From Gremmenia infestans (lineage: Eukaryota; Ascomycota; Leotiomycetes; Helotiales; Hamatocanthoscyphaceae): a stretch of DNA of 64,000 nucleotides. The notes beneath the pieces are model-generated. The model searched no databases, was not told the origin of the DNA, and saw nothing but the letters and a program-made list of their open reading frames with translations. The stretch's first letter is position 1; every line of letters begins with the position of its first letter. The position numbers and the translations under genes are program-made. The stretch lies in NCBI GenBank assembly GCA_032629725.1, contig JAFEVB010000007.1, positions 186,001 to 250,000 on the forward strand, read 5' to 3'. This document shows, one piece after another, positions 21,749-33,400 of the stretch.

Positions 21749-23352
21749 TTAATACACACCACTTCTCTTCCCGTTGAAGTTCTTTCCATTCGTGCTTGCG
21801 TTGAATCCTCCCAGTTGAAGAGTCTGGACTCCTTCCCTCGCACTGCCAACCTGGCCTGCAACGCCCAGAATACTTTGTTCGAATTCCCGCAACGCTGCAG
21901 CCAATTCTGCAACTGGATCGTCTCGGCTGCCGGAACTTCCACTTCTCTTAGCAACAAATGCGCTGATCTGTTGCGCGCTGGTAGCCTCAACACTCCGCAA
22001 ATGCTGCTCAATTTCCGTGATGTTGTTTTGATACTTGGTGAGAGTAGCAGCGAGTTCATCGGCTGTCGTTGAAAAGAACCCAACAAGGTCCTCTCCTTCG
22101 TCTTCGCCGTTAGCTTGTGATCGATTTTCTTGAGCCTTCGTCGCCCACATGCCCGTATTATGGTACTGGGGTGGTAATTTCAGGTTATCGATGGCTCTGA
22201 AGCTCATTTTTGCGTGCTCAACATCCCTCTTGATAAATTCTCGTACGTGGGAAATGGCGTTGACGTCTGAGAGAGCGGCACTTTCCACTCCGACTAGCTT
22301 TCGGTTGCAAAAGTCTACATCGTTTGGAATTTGCGCAAGCTGACGGTCATGTGAAGGCATGATGGCTTCGCAGTCATTCTTGAGCTTGATTTGGCCTTGG
22401 ATAATATCGTCCATACGACTTATCTCTTTTTGGAGGTCATCATGCAGGTCGTTGAATCTAGTGGTGCCTCGGAGATTGCCAAGGTCTATTCGCACGCCAG
22501 GGACTGACTGTTGATTTTGTGCATTGTTTTGCCCAAGCGAGAGGCCACCGCCGAAGAGACCAGAGGGTTGCGCTTGCTGTTGATTCTGGTTCGTATTCTG
22601 CCCGAGTGAGGAAAACATGGAGGGTTGCTGGGCCTGAGTCTGTTGTTGAGTCTGCGTACCGAGGCCACTACTCGAATCCGTTAGCTGGATTTCCGTCCTG
22701 TTGTGAGGGAGACTTACAATGAGGTTGTCGCTGGCTTGTTCTGGGTATTGACTCCACCGAAAAGACCGCCCGTTTGAGCTGGTTGGGCTGTACTCGATCC
22801 AAACAATCCACCAGCTTGAGGCTGAGCTGTATTGGCCGCCGAGCCAAACAAGCCTCCTGTTTGAGGTTGAGATGTAGGGGCTGTTGATCCGAACAATCCT
22901 CCCGTTTGAGCTGGTTGAGGCGCCGCAGCTGTAGAACCAAACAACCCCCCAGTAGCTGGTTGTGAACTCGTAGTAGTAGATCCAAATAATCCGCCAGGCT
23001 GTGGTTGAGAGGCCGTAGTGGTGTTTGTTGATCCAAAAAGTCCTCCTGTCTGCGGTTGAGAGGTACCAGTTGCAGCTGATCCAAACAAACCACCTGTTGC
23101 TGGAGCTGTCGTTCCTGCCGTCGACGAGCCAAACAGCCCTCCGGGCCTACTTGCGGCCGTACTTCCAAACATTCCTCCTGCGGGTGCCGGCGTGCTTGAT
23201 CCGCTAGAAGGCATTGTCAGTTGTGCTCCAAAACCCTCCAAAATTCAAATGACTTGACGCGTAAGCAAGGGGAAAACTCACAATAAAGAGTTAGCAGAGT
23301 TCGTGTTAATGCTTAATCCACCAGGTCCACTGGCAGATCGAGCAAGTGCCAT
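21749..23352 (-). CDS. NUP49: GLFG nucleoporin Nup49 (Nup58/Nup45 homolog)
   Basis: Nup49 belongs to the Nsp1-Nup57-Nup49 channel complex of the nuclear pore; its FG repeats bind transport receptors. The model has exons 23352-23282, 23203-22718 and 22667-21749 with introns of 78 and 50 nt, giving 491 aa. The N-terminal half holds about a dozen GLFG/MFG-type repeats spaced by Ser/Thr/Gln/Ala (GGLFGSTTTSSQPATGG type). The C-terminal half begins VPGVRIDLGNLRGTTRFNDL and is a helical coiled coil (LHDDLQKEISRMDDIIQGQI), used for trimer assembly. An acceptor at 23204 (TAG before CGGATCAAGC) restores LFGSS across intron 1. It is divergent from FIP1 with 177 bp between start codons. Confidence 0.9.
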
Positions 23353-23529
23353 ACTATTCTACCAACAGCTTCAGGTAGATTTTCGGAGTGAGGCCTGCGC
23401 TTGAGAATGTGATGTTCCGCACGCGCTCAAAAAATAATCCGCGATCGCGCTAAGCGTTAGAGCTCCGAGAGCTTCAACCAAAGAGAGCTCCAGCTTCTAG
23501 ATTCATTCATAGATTTTCGCAATTTCAAG
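23353..23529. promoter_or_regulatory. Short bidirectional promoter NUP49 / FIP1
   Basis: Only 177 bp separate the two start codons. It contains GCGCGC/CGCGATCGCG-type GC-rich words and an agagctccgagagctt direct repeat near 23459-23490. Confidence 0.5.
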
Positions 23530-24662
23530 ATGAGTGATGATGAGGATTTTTATGCGCCCGAAGGTGCAAAAGCAGACACCGAGCAATCCGAGGCCATCCA
23601 AGAACCAGACCCCAAACCCATACAGGAAGACGAAGATCTAGAAGAGGGCGAGGAGGAGGATGAGGGGGATGAAGAGGGCAGTGATTCGGTACGTCAGGTC
23701 CGGGAATATATTCTACAGCCGATACTAACAATTTTCTCAGGACATAGATATCATCACGGAGAGGAAAGATGGTAGCAAACCCGCCCCTGCTCCGTACGTA
23801 TAACCATGGCGCAAACTTCAGCAGAGTTAATCAATTGCAGTCAGTCGAAATACAATAATATTCGAGATTTACCTCAAAGAACCACTTCGGGCGATGCGCC
23901 TGCTAAACCTGCTGCCGTCAAGAAGCATTCCAAGGACAAGGCAACTCCAACAATCTCTGGCGCAGATTTACCTGGTGTATCAACCTCCAAAATCGATGTT
24001 GACGCAAAGCCAGTCTACGAGCCTTCGGGGAAGCGAATTACACAAATCAATATTGACGAAGGCAAGTCTTTTGGTCAATAGATATAGAGAAGATCCTATG
24101 CTGATTGATTGTAGATTTAAATGAGAACGAGAAGCCATGGCGACGGCCTGGTACAGACGTCAGCGACTACTTCAACTACGGTTTCGACGAATTTACGTGG
24201 GCTCTATATGCAAGCAAGCAAGAGGCGATACGGTCGGAATTCAACCAAGACAAAATCGCGCAAAACCAGAAGAAGATGTTCGATGATATGAATCTCATGG
24301 TTATGGGAGGTATGCCTGGCATGTCTGGAATGCCTGGAATGCCTGCTGGTGCGGGAGGAGCTATGCCGTCAATGGAAGGCATAACGCCAGAGATGCAGAC
24401 GGCTATGATGCAAATGATGGGTTCGGGAATGGATCCGAGTCAAATGGATCCAGCTGCGATGTTTGCTGCTATGCAAGGCGGTGCCAATGCAGGAGGTAAT
24501 GGAGGCGCTCAAGGTGGGAATCAAGGCCAGGGCTTTGGAGGTCAGGGGGGGTTTGGACAAGGCCAAGGCCAACAGATGGACTATGGCTATGGTCAGGGCC
24601 AAGGAGGTAACAATCGTGGTGGAAACTTTGGCAGAGGGAGGGGAGGCCGGAGGAATTGGTGA
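23530..24662 (+). CDS. FIP1: Pre-mRNA polyadenylation factor Fip1
   Basis: Fip1 is an intrinsically disordered CPF subunit that tethers poly(A) polymerase and binds the Yth1/CPSF30 side of the complex. The model has exons 23530-23688, 23741-23793, 23841-24061 and 24115-24662, giving 326 aa. The N-terminus is acidic (DLEEGEEEDEGDEEGSD). The conserved Fip1 motif is complete at about residues 145-175: LNENEKPWRRPGTDVSDYF and YGFDEFTWALY. The tail is Met-, Gly- and Gln-rich, ending in an RGG-like GRGRGGRRNW. The third intron uses a GC donor (GCAAGT) with TAG acceptor. Splicing there is required to join INIDE to DLNENEKPW, so the non-canonical intron is well supported. Confidence 0.92.
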
Positions 24663-25000
24663 TCACGTGGTCTATTTCGGATTAAGGTTATGGCGTTCCG
24701 GATCGGCAGGTGAAATGGCGTCTGGGTGAATCTTGCTTCGCGAATTTCACAACGTCCAAAATGAATGACCATCAGCTGAATGCACTATCCCCATTGTTGC
24801 CTTGTTGATGCTTTTGCATTCACTTACTTTCGTGTTTTATTCCAGCTACTCTGTATACCAATTTGAATGTCTAGAAGCATAATGGCTCTGTACATTTCAC
24901 AGTTGAAATGGTATGCTCACGCTTCTCAAGTCGCCATTTTGCAAATGTTGTCTCAATGTGGGCTCTACATGTATTGCTATTAATGGCATAATTTCTATGA

Positions 25001-26403
25001 TCACACTTGTATTTGAGATGCGAGGTCAAGGCAGATCTTAGTTCCCGTGCAGACATCCCTTACGACAAGGGATGCTGAACGGAGGAGAATAGAGAATTTT
25101 GATTCTATGTACTTGGGAGACATCTTCAACAAAAGATTCCCTTTGTGAAATGGGCTGTTGTTGTCTACGTTTTCTCCGTTTGCTCGAGGTTTTCGAAAGT
25201 CTGGTGCATTTTGGTGGCGAGCATTAGAGAGATCAGCCAAGAAGAATGGAGTGAATTGCTTATTTGCGAGAGCAGAAAGCTCTTTGAGATCTGGTATAAT
25301 GTGTCCCTCATCCAGCGCCATCTTTGAAACAGCACAATTTCAGAGAGCTGTGACTCAGGATTACGTTCCCCTGCTTGCTTAATGAATGGGAGCGTGTTTG
25401 CTGGACGTAGAATTGCATTATATGTACTCGTGTCTTCTCGTGAAACCGCTTCTGTCTTCATTCGCATTTGCTACTGCGTATTTCTAGTAGATCGAAAAGT
25501 GTAAAACAGCTCTTCGTGAGGATCTAGCAGCTGTCATACAACCTGTTTGCTGGGTTATTGGACTCTGTGCTTCATGACTCGCGGCAATACTATTAGTATA
25601 TCCAAGCCCGGGAGCCCTTGTATGACCCTCTTGCTCAATTGGTTGCGGCACAAAGGCTTCACGACCTCCAAAGTATGGCGCGTCATTGACTACAATTGTA
25701 TGAAGGTATTGAATAGCATTTTTGAAGTACTTCAATTGACTTTATGATTAATAAGAAACCTAGATAGCCATTCTCATGTTGCTCTTGACTCACTGATCCA
25801 TAGATTATTTTCTTCTAGTATCCTCGACTTGTGAGTTACGTTTCCAGTGCCATCGACCTGCTCCCGCTGATTCTTGTTGCCTGAACAAGTTGCAACCAGT
25901 AGCGGGACTTATTGCCACAAGAGCTTGAAACTGTTGGTCTGGCCTCCAGGCAAGGATCCTGCAGTTCTTTGGCTGCTCTTGGGTGGTGAAGCCTCGGAAT
26001 CTACTGCTGGAAAGCCATATCAACTCGACGATGGAATATCAGTAAATTCAAGTTACGGCACAACGATTGGCCGTATCAAAACACACATTCACAACGCCTT
26101 AGTGTATATATCTTAGCTTTGATAGCTTCCATCGACTTCAACAACCAGGACATACGACAGTGGACTACGGACACGACGCTCCCATATGAGGAAGCCCGCA
26201 ACCTTTAGCTTGATATACCCAGAAACCAGAGACCAGACAGGAACTAGATTAAACGTCGCCTCGGGTAGCATTCTAGGAGAAGACATAGCGTGGTACATTT
26301 CTCGAAGAATTGAATCAATGGTACTGACCAACTTCCAGTTAACCAGTAGATGGCCCTTTTGAAAGTGCTTTGGTTCGATACTTTCGATATGCGCTTTCAT
26401 CAA
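25001..26403 (-). other. Coding-like minus-strand frames, possible unrecognised spliced gene
   Basis: Two ATG-initiated frames look protein-like: 26403-26113 (MMKAHIESIEPKHFQKGH, EMYHAMSSPRMLPEATFNL) and 25321-25001 (ALDEGHIIPDLKELSALANK, MSPKYIESKFSILLRSASL). A third frame at 25735-25484 lies between them. A possible donor GTAAGG occurs just before 25040. I could not join them into one consistent model and recognise no family. They could be exons of one rapidly evolving gene, relics, or chance frames. Confidence 0.2.
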
Positions 26404-28496
26404 TAAGGTGTGCTTTCCTCATTTTATTCTTTCTCGGTCCTTTTTACTTGAGAGTACTACATGTTCGAAATAGAATCGCGTTTTATTCTTTTCGCATTTG
26501 TCTATAAAGACTTTTCATGGTGTCTTTTACTACAAGCATCTCCCTGCAAGGACAGCTTCAGATGCAAGAGTGCCCAACAGAGAAGAAACCAGACAGATAC
26601 TACCAAGCTGCCATATGATTCACTAGCACTTGCAATTCAATATGTTCAGGCTAGTTGGCCTCATCCGCTGGCTGCAATTTTCCGAGCGATCCCCGAACAG
26701 GATAATTGTACCGACCTAATTACTCCAATTACGAAGCTACCTTGCGTTAATCCGGTCTAGAATACGCTTGTGGCGTTGTTATAAGCCCATGTGTATTGAG
26801 CATGATGCCCGAGACTTCTCGAGCTGACTTTAGACCTTGAAGTCAAAACGTTTTGTCAAATCTTCACTTCAAACATCTCCTTATACATATAAGGCTTGCA
26901 TATTGACTTGCGACTCAAAGCCTATTCCTTGGCCAGCAAACCACCATATGCCAGGCATCTGTGCGGGCCCTTTCTTGTTCATCCTTTTCAGACTGTCTTT
27001 TGTCCTCCAACCGACACCTCACTTGTGCTCCTGTTGTCTTCGTTTTTGTTGATTTGAAAGTGGCCTTTCTGCTTAACCTCAAACTACCACCGTATATTTC
27101 GTTGTATCATAACTTATTGCCTCTCTTGGCCTGTAATGAAAGGTCTGCTCGGAGTAGAAGCTTGTATGGCAGGCGGTTGCCCACGAAGCGCGAATCGGAA
27201 GCAATACAGTGAAAGCCGCCGCCATAAATCTATGACTTGGAAGCACTTATGAAATTTGGTATTCTCCTTGGTATACCTTTCGTCTTGGACACACATTGTT
27301 ATATCTACCGTTCCACGCTCAGGCCCTGGGTCAGGAGCCCACCTTTTGTGTTGAGGATGTATAAAGAAATTTCATCTCATGTCCCAGCCTAAAATGGCCT
27401 GGTGGTGGGTGGCAGATGGCAGATAGGTGGTGACCTTCGAAGCGAGGCAGATGCTGCCGGTACAAAAGACGTCTTCCGCACCGTCAACCTGTTGACTTTC
27501 TCCTCCACCCACAACGAGAAATTTCGAGCCCACCACTTGCTTTAGCAGCAGTCTACCATCCAACCTTTCATACCAGCATAGTATTGTCTGTTAGGTCACG
27601 CTGCTACTGCAATTGCCCGGATTCCCATATTAAGACTGTCGCCGCTGCGTGCATATTGTGTAGAGACTCCGGAGATTTGGAGATTTGCATTTCAAGATAG
27701 TAATTTGGCATCCAAAAGGTACGCTTTGCTTTCTTCACAGTCCCTCATTCTCCTAATCCGCACGGAAGACGTTCATCTCCCGAACGTCATCAAGCCCAGT
27801 CTTTAGACTCACGTGTGCTCTTTGCATACATTCTTAGCTTTCTTGTCGCGACTTCGGGCTGACTTCATATCCACAGAAGCCCAAATTCAAAAACCTCGAC
27901 TCTTTGAATAGTATGTCCAACCTCTTCTCTTGTACGCTCTTGCATCCACATGCACACCACCAACCAAAAGCCCAAGCCAGCCAACCGTATTATCCTTCCA
28001 CCCCCATGCTGACTTTGCACCATCAGAGCCGCGCTATTCCGACCAACCTGCTATTTGCTCCCCTCAAATTGTAAGTCTTATATCCGTCATTTATATCGCC
28101 ACACTCTTCGATACAAGCTGTGAAATGGCTCCATTCCATTCCATTGCTAGCAAGCATGCTCTCGTCCTTGTCTTTCTTTTGTCTAAAGCACTATACAACC
28201 ATTTACTTTTCAAAAGTACCCTTTATTTTCTGCCCCATCTTACCTTTTCCAATTCACATTTTTCAATTCACATCCCATCTTCCCCCACCTCCTCCTTGCA
28301 CGTGCCTCACTTGTCCGAGTCCCACATTCAATTCTGCCTTAAATACTACTCCCTATTCACTTCTTCCCTTCAGCCTCAACCTCTAACTCCTAACCAGAAC
28401 TCTCTAACGTCATCACAACACTTCACAAGAACCAACACCAGGCACGACTTCTATTGAAGCTTTCCAAGCATCCGTACAAAGGACTTTGATCTTAAG

Positions 28497-28571
28497 GTAA
28501 CCACGCTTCCAAGTCATTCATTTCTGAACGCCCTTTCAACGGCATTAGACACTGACAACTACTCTCCGCAG
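28497..28571 (+). other. Probable 5' leader intron of the 725-aa gene
   Basis: A donor AAG/GTAACC at 28497 and an acceptor CTCCGCAG at 28571 enclose 75 nt just before the ATG at 28593. Confidence 0.45.
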
Positions 28572-28592
28572 TTATCTGAAGCACATTCAGTC

Positions 28593-30936
28593 ATGGATCG
28601 CAATACAAACCGGTGGTCAAATACCCCTCCCGTCTCGAACAATAATCAACGACATGCTCCGTCGGGTACGGGCGAATCACTACCCAAGCAAGAACCTATG
28701 TCCAGCCCTCGCAGCTTTAGTCAGTACTCTCCCTACGACTATGGCAACCAGCAAGTACAATACGGCGAGCATCGGCACATGCTTTCGAGCTCCAGCTCCG
28801 GCTTTACCCCGAACACATTCTATAATGATATGAACCACGTCGACATGCAAAACGCGAACTCTCATAGCCAAGGTCTCTACCACCAGAACCCCTACCATTC
28901 CTCTCACCGTCAGGGCCCTTCATTCAATACAGGTCCACAGAATGCTGCCAGCCGCCCCCATCAGAGTGCTCTTTTTGGCAATGGGGCCTCCAATTATGGC
29001 ATGTCTCAACAAAGTGCCCATCTCCAACAATACGCTTCCCAGTCCCCTGAATCTATTGACGAGCAGCCACACAGCTTCGCTGATGGCAATTATGATGAGG
29101 GCTCTGAAAGCAAATATCCGAATCCTGACCAAGGCTATCAGGAAGATAGACGAAGCGGAGATGAGGCATCAGAGTACAACGACGCAGGGGAGTACAACGA
29201 TGCAGGGGAGTATGGCGATGACAGAGACGATGGAGACGACTATGACAATGAGGGGAAATACAAATACCCTACCAAGGCTGGCGCTGTCACGGGCTACCAA
29301 ACCATTGTCAAGGGCGAAGCAGACTATTACAAGAAGAAGGAACAACGTCGGAAGAACAAGATTAGAAATGTTCACCTTGATGAAGTTCCGGCCACAGACG
29401 ACGAGAAGTGCATGTGGGTTGGAAAGCTTTTTGACGCCATGAAGAACATGGACGATATCATCGACCAGCCGGGCAAGGACAACAGGGAGCCACAAGCTGT
29501 GGTCAAGATCAAGGCAGGGCTTTACCCGGATGAAGACATCGAGCTTGCATGCTGGAGCATCTTGGTAAGTCGATTCAGCGTTGGGTTGATTTGCAACTAA
29601 TGATTCGTTATAGCTTGATGTTATCGACTGCGCCAAAGGTCACAAACTGGTTGAGCCATACCACAAGACCAAGTGGGAAGACAACGACCAGGTTGGGGGC
29701 TTTGAAGGTAGAATGGAGAGAGTCATCAAGGGTCTCCGGGTATGATCCCTACGGTCAAAATTGAAAATATACACAACTGACTGAAATTTGGATCAGGAGT
29801 CCAAGGCTGTATGCAAACAAGTACTCGATCCGCTATATAGACATAGACTCGTTGATGCGCCCCTTGCTGAGTTTGCAGTAAGTTTTGTTGTCCTAGACCG
29901 ATAGTTCCCAGCAAAGAGCTGACCTGCTCTTTCACAGATGAAATCAGCGAACAAGAAGTTGAACGCCAACCGTGATGTCCAGAACAGAATTGGACGCGCC
30001 GTCATTACCAAAGGCGTCGAAGCTGTCTCTGCCGAGGATCTTGCACGACTGAAGCTCAATACACCAGCAAGCAGAAACAGAGGTCGCGTTGCCCCGAGGT
30101 TCCGGAGTAACCAGACCCCTGAAGACGTTCAGACATTTAATTACTCTTCAACATCCAAGGGCCAATCCAAGAATGCCCTGTACACACCAAGTCGCTCAAC
30201 AGGAAAACGTCAGCGTCCCACTTCGACTCGGTCAGGAAGGGGTAAGGTCAAGATCGAGTCCGACGAGGAGGAGGAGGAGGAGGAGGAGCAGTCCGGTGGA
30301 TTCAGTGACGACAATTACGGCGATACGCCCACCAAGCGACGTGCTTCTGGTGCGCGGTCAGTAAAATTTCGAGGCCGTAACAACAATTCAGTCTTGTTCG
30401 GTAATGCTGCGGCAACCAACTCAACCCCGTCCAGAAAACGTTCAGTCCGAGCTGCGGCAATCAATGCCACAGCAACTATTCAGAACGCCATTCGGCTTAA
30501 TGAGTCCCCTGATGATCTAGAGGAGATGGAGCGCATGGACTTGGACAATGAATTCAAGAAGCGCATCTGCGATGTCCTAGAAGTCGATCACGCATTAGCC
30601 GACCGCCTGCTCTTGAACGAGCTACGTACTTATGCTCGTGCCTTCAACGCTGTCCAGGGCAACGCGTCGTGGGTTCTTCCTGGCTTCCCTCATGCTCATT
30701 GCATTGGCCAAACGGTCTACGGACTCGAGGGTCATCCCAAGAATGCAGATGGTATCACCGAGGTTCACATAACCTTGGCCTTCGATTGGAGCAAGGAGCT
30801 TGCCCTTGCAAGAGGCGATCTACTCCCGGATCTTACTCTCGACCCAAATGGACCACGAAACTTCGATAGCGAAGGGCACCCAGGAATCGACGAGGCACTT
30901 GGTTTCCTTGACAATGCTTTTGGTTTCTTTGTCTAG
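28593..30936 (+). CDS. Unrecognised 725-aa fungal protein with disordered arms and a conserved-looking core
   Basis: The model has exons 28593-29564, 29614-29739, 29797-29877 and 29938-30936, every junction in phase 0. The first 190 residues are disordered (Asn/Gln/Ser/His/Tyr-rich), followed by a tandem EYNDAG repeat and an acidic stretch. A structured-looking core spans about residues 230-410: YKKKEQRRKNKIRNVHLDEV, MWVGKLFDAMKNMDDIID, EDIELACWSILLDVIDCAKG, SKAVCKQVLDPLYRHRLVDAP. A charged region with an eight-Glu run and NLS-like KRQR follows, then a second compact segment (KKRICDVLEVDHALADRLLL, FPHAHCIGQTVYGLEGH). The composition suggests a nuclear, perhaps regulatory protein, but this is inference. 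I do not recognise the family. Confidence 0.8.
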
Positions 30937-32175
30937 TGCGCTTTTCACTTGGCAGATTAAATTGATACCACGCCTACTTCTCAAGACGCACTACAGGGAT
31001 TAGGTGAAATGCACCCTTATATACAACCTCGTTTTCGACTTTCCACCACCTTTCGCTATTCATCTGCATATTGCTTGCACTGGTAATGAGATTTGGATTC
31101 CACCTTCGGTTTACTGGAGTGGGCTTGGGAGTCTGTACAACACCGACATTCGAATGTAGTGCTGGTTAGGTATTCGAAATTTGGATACGGCGATGTCGTT
31201 CACAATCCCTCAGCTCTCATATTCTAACGGTTGCTCGTCGTCACCGTCGATAACCAACCGCCTGCGCATCTACAAGTCATTCCCCAATACCTTTATTCAC
31301 TAGACCGACATAGAACCATACACGCAGCGTTTCCTTTTGTCCCTACATAATGATACGAACGATAATCCCTGTACAACAATTCACGTATCTTTGACGAATA
31401 CCAGCATTGCACGGGGTCTCGGAGTTCTTTCTGCATTGCACAGGCGACGAACGTCCGTTCATACAGATGGCGTTGCCTTTCTTTATTTGGCGTTATGGAG
31501 AGGTGTCTGAAAGTTTCCTGGAGTTTTGGTAATGAGACATGAAAGTGGAGGAGGAAGATGGATGCGGTGAAAGAAGGAACCAAGTGCTGGGACTTCTTTC
31601 ACCTGGAGCGGTTCAGTGTTGGACTAGACGACGTCCGTGTGTTACAATAGCATCATCTTTAGCTCACAATGGATTTTCCTTTAGATCGCAATGGATTTCA
31701 TACAACTACTGTTTTGTCCTCTTGTGAATTGACCATAAAGCGTGAGACTATGCCAATCATTGAGTGTGTGATCTTCATTGATGTTGAGTGACCAAGTCAA
31801 AGTTCCTATCTATCTAAAGCGTTCACACTCCCACATAGTCTGATGCTCGACCATTAGTTTGCTTTGGTCTAAAATAAGCTTTTACTCTTTCTATACTCTC
31901 TCCATAACTGTCACACAATCCAGCTAGCCTGAACTCAAATAAAGAGAGCCGGCCTTCTAGAGCATTAGAGAACGCCATATCCATTCATGGATGAAGAATT
32001 ATCATACACTGTACCTACAAACTCTACCTGCGCTCAATCCCGAGGCAAGCTACATCAAACTCAAAGCCCTACTAAGACCTTTCTCACAACAAGCTCCTCC
32101 AATCAACCTCTGCACTCTTCGTTTCCTCGTCCGGAAAGCTCTCCATCATCGTCCTATCTACCAGTTAGCCCAGAA
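30937..32175. other. Convergent intergenic region
   Basis: This 1.2-kb region lies between the 3' ends of the 725-aa gene and the HHE gene. Several short frames on both strands look random. No RNA or repeat was recognised. Confidence 0.4.
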
Positions 32176-32860
32176 TCAACTATCCCCAAAGCCTGCCATG
32201 CCAGGGAGAAAAGAAAAACAGTCCATAAGGGGATAATCTGATCTGCAATACCTCAGCTTATCCACCGGCGCAGCCAACAGTCCCGCCAGTCCCTCTGCAA
32301 GCGGACTAAACGTCGGCGCCCCCGGATGGCTCTTCGTAGGTACGAACTGCTTCGTACGCATGAAACTCTTGGCGATCTTCTCGCTTTCCTCATGGGAGAG
32401 TTTCGCTTCGAGACGCGGCATGTCTTCGTTTTTCTCGTGCTCGATGTGGGTGTGCAGGTCGTGCATTAGCTGTTCGAGGAGAGGGGTGAATTTTTGGTCG
32501 GAGGGTGAGAGGGATTGGAGGGTGTAGAGATCTTCTTTGACCTGTAATGTAAAAGAGGACGTGAGTTTGGGAGGTTGGGATTCGGAGAAGGTGAAGGGGA
32601 GGGGGGGAGGGAATGGGAGGTGAGGGTACGGCCTGGTGCTGCTCAAAGTCTGTGTTTGTGAGGGCTTTGCCTTCTTCTCCGAGCCACTTTTCCATGGCTG
32701 GGTAGACGGTAAGCTCTTCGCTGATTGCGTGGCGGGCCAGATTCCATACGAGCATGTTGCGCCATTTTATCTTGTCGTCTGTGGTGGAGGCGGACTTGAG
32801 GTTCTCGTAGCATTCATCTAGGTATTGGTGGTCTGCACCAATGGCTTCTGAGACGAGCAT
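32176..32860 (-). CDS. Hemerythrin HHE cation-binding domain protein
   Basis: HHE proteins bind a di-iron or other metal centre in a four-helix bundle. The model has exons 32860-32630 and 32541-32176 around an 88-nt intron, giving 198 aa. Metal-ligand helices are visible: IGADHQYLDECYENL, NLARHAISEELTVYPAME, FEQHQ, then LHTHIEHEKNEDMPRLEAKL. These cover the H..HxxxE..HxxxD pattern of the family. The donor is weak (GCC/GTACCC); a GC donor after CAG is an alternative. The last 30 codons look unnatural: a further intron from GTATTG (after DKLR) to an acceptor about 55 nt later would end the protein as LRLWG. The function is unknown; iron, oxygen or NO sensing are generic possibilities. Confidence 0.8.
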
Positions 32861-33400
32861 TTTGATTGAGGAGGGCGGGGGTAAATCTGAAGAAGGGAGA
32901 ATATATAACCTGGAAGGAAACTGGAAAGGGAGGATGATTTATGTTGATTACTTGAGAAAAAAGGGACGGAAATCTGAACAGCCCGTACTACATGGAATAG
33001 TAGATTAAGTGAACGAGTTGATTATATCTACGTATTCAAAGTACTGATGACATGGAAAATGTAGACTAATGCGTACTAGTATTGAAAAGGTTGCCACTGG
33101 GCAGTCAATTGATCCATTTGACCGTAACCGTATATCTTATCAGATGGAAAAGTTTCAAAATACCATGAAGTCATGATCGAAATCACATTGCGAGCGACGT
33201 TGGACAAGTCGGCTAAGCCCCTTTTCTCCAAGTTTTGGGGCCGATGTTTAAATACAGTAATCCCTGCAACCGCCGATCCTCCATTTCTGTTCTGCTCCCC
33301 GCCCCGCCCCAGCATTTCACCTCCACCAACATTTTGTAGTCTTTCAACCTGCGTCAAACATTGCTCTCTACTCGGCGCAACTTACTCGCCTTTACCAAAG
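32861..33400. promoter_or_regulatory. Divergent promoter region HHE / XAP5
   Basis: This is 540 bp between divergent start codons. The 170 bp before the XAP5 ATG are C-rich and pyrimidine-rich (ccccgccccgcccc-like). Nothing else stands out. Confidence 0.4.

Larger units (their letters stand above)
24663..28592. other. 3.9-kb gene-poor region and long leader of the 725-aa gene
   Basis: No gene is secure here. On the minus strand three stretches look mildly coding (26403-26113, 25735-25484, 25321-25001) and are listed separately. From about 27700 the plus strand becomes pyrimidine-rich with many CT tracts. This probably marks the core promoter and long 5' leader of the gene starting at 28593, including a likely leader intron at 28497-28571. 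No tRNA, rRNA or transposon coding sequence was seen. Confidence 0.4.

Noticed and set aside
21749..23203. Alternative arginine/glutamine-rich frame (22668-23168) in NUP49
   Set aside because: It is a frame-shifted reading of the GLFG repeats; the spliced NUP49 model explains the region.
27930..28457. 175-codon plus-strand frame upstream of the 725-aa gene
   Set aside because: Begins with a non-ATG codon and is a Ser/Pro/Leu-rich translation of pyrimidine-rich leader DNA.
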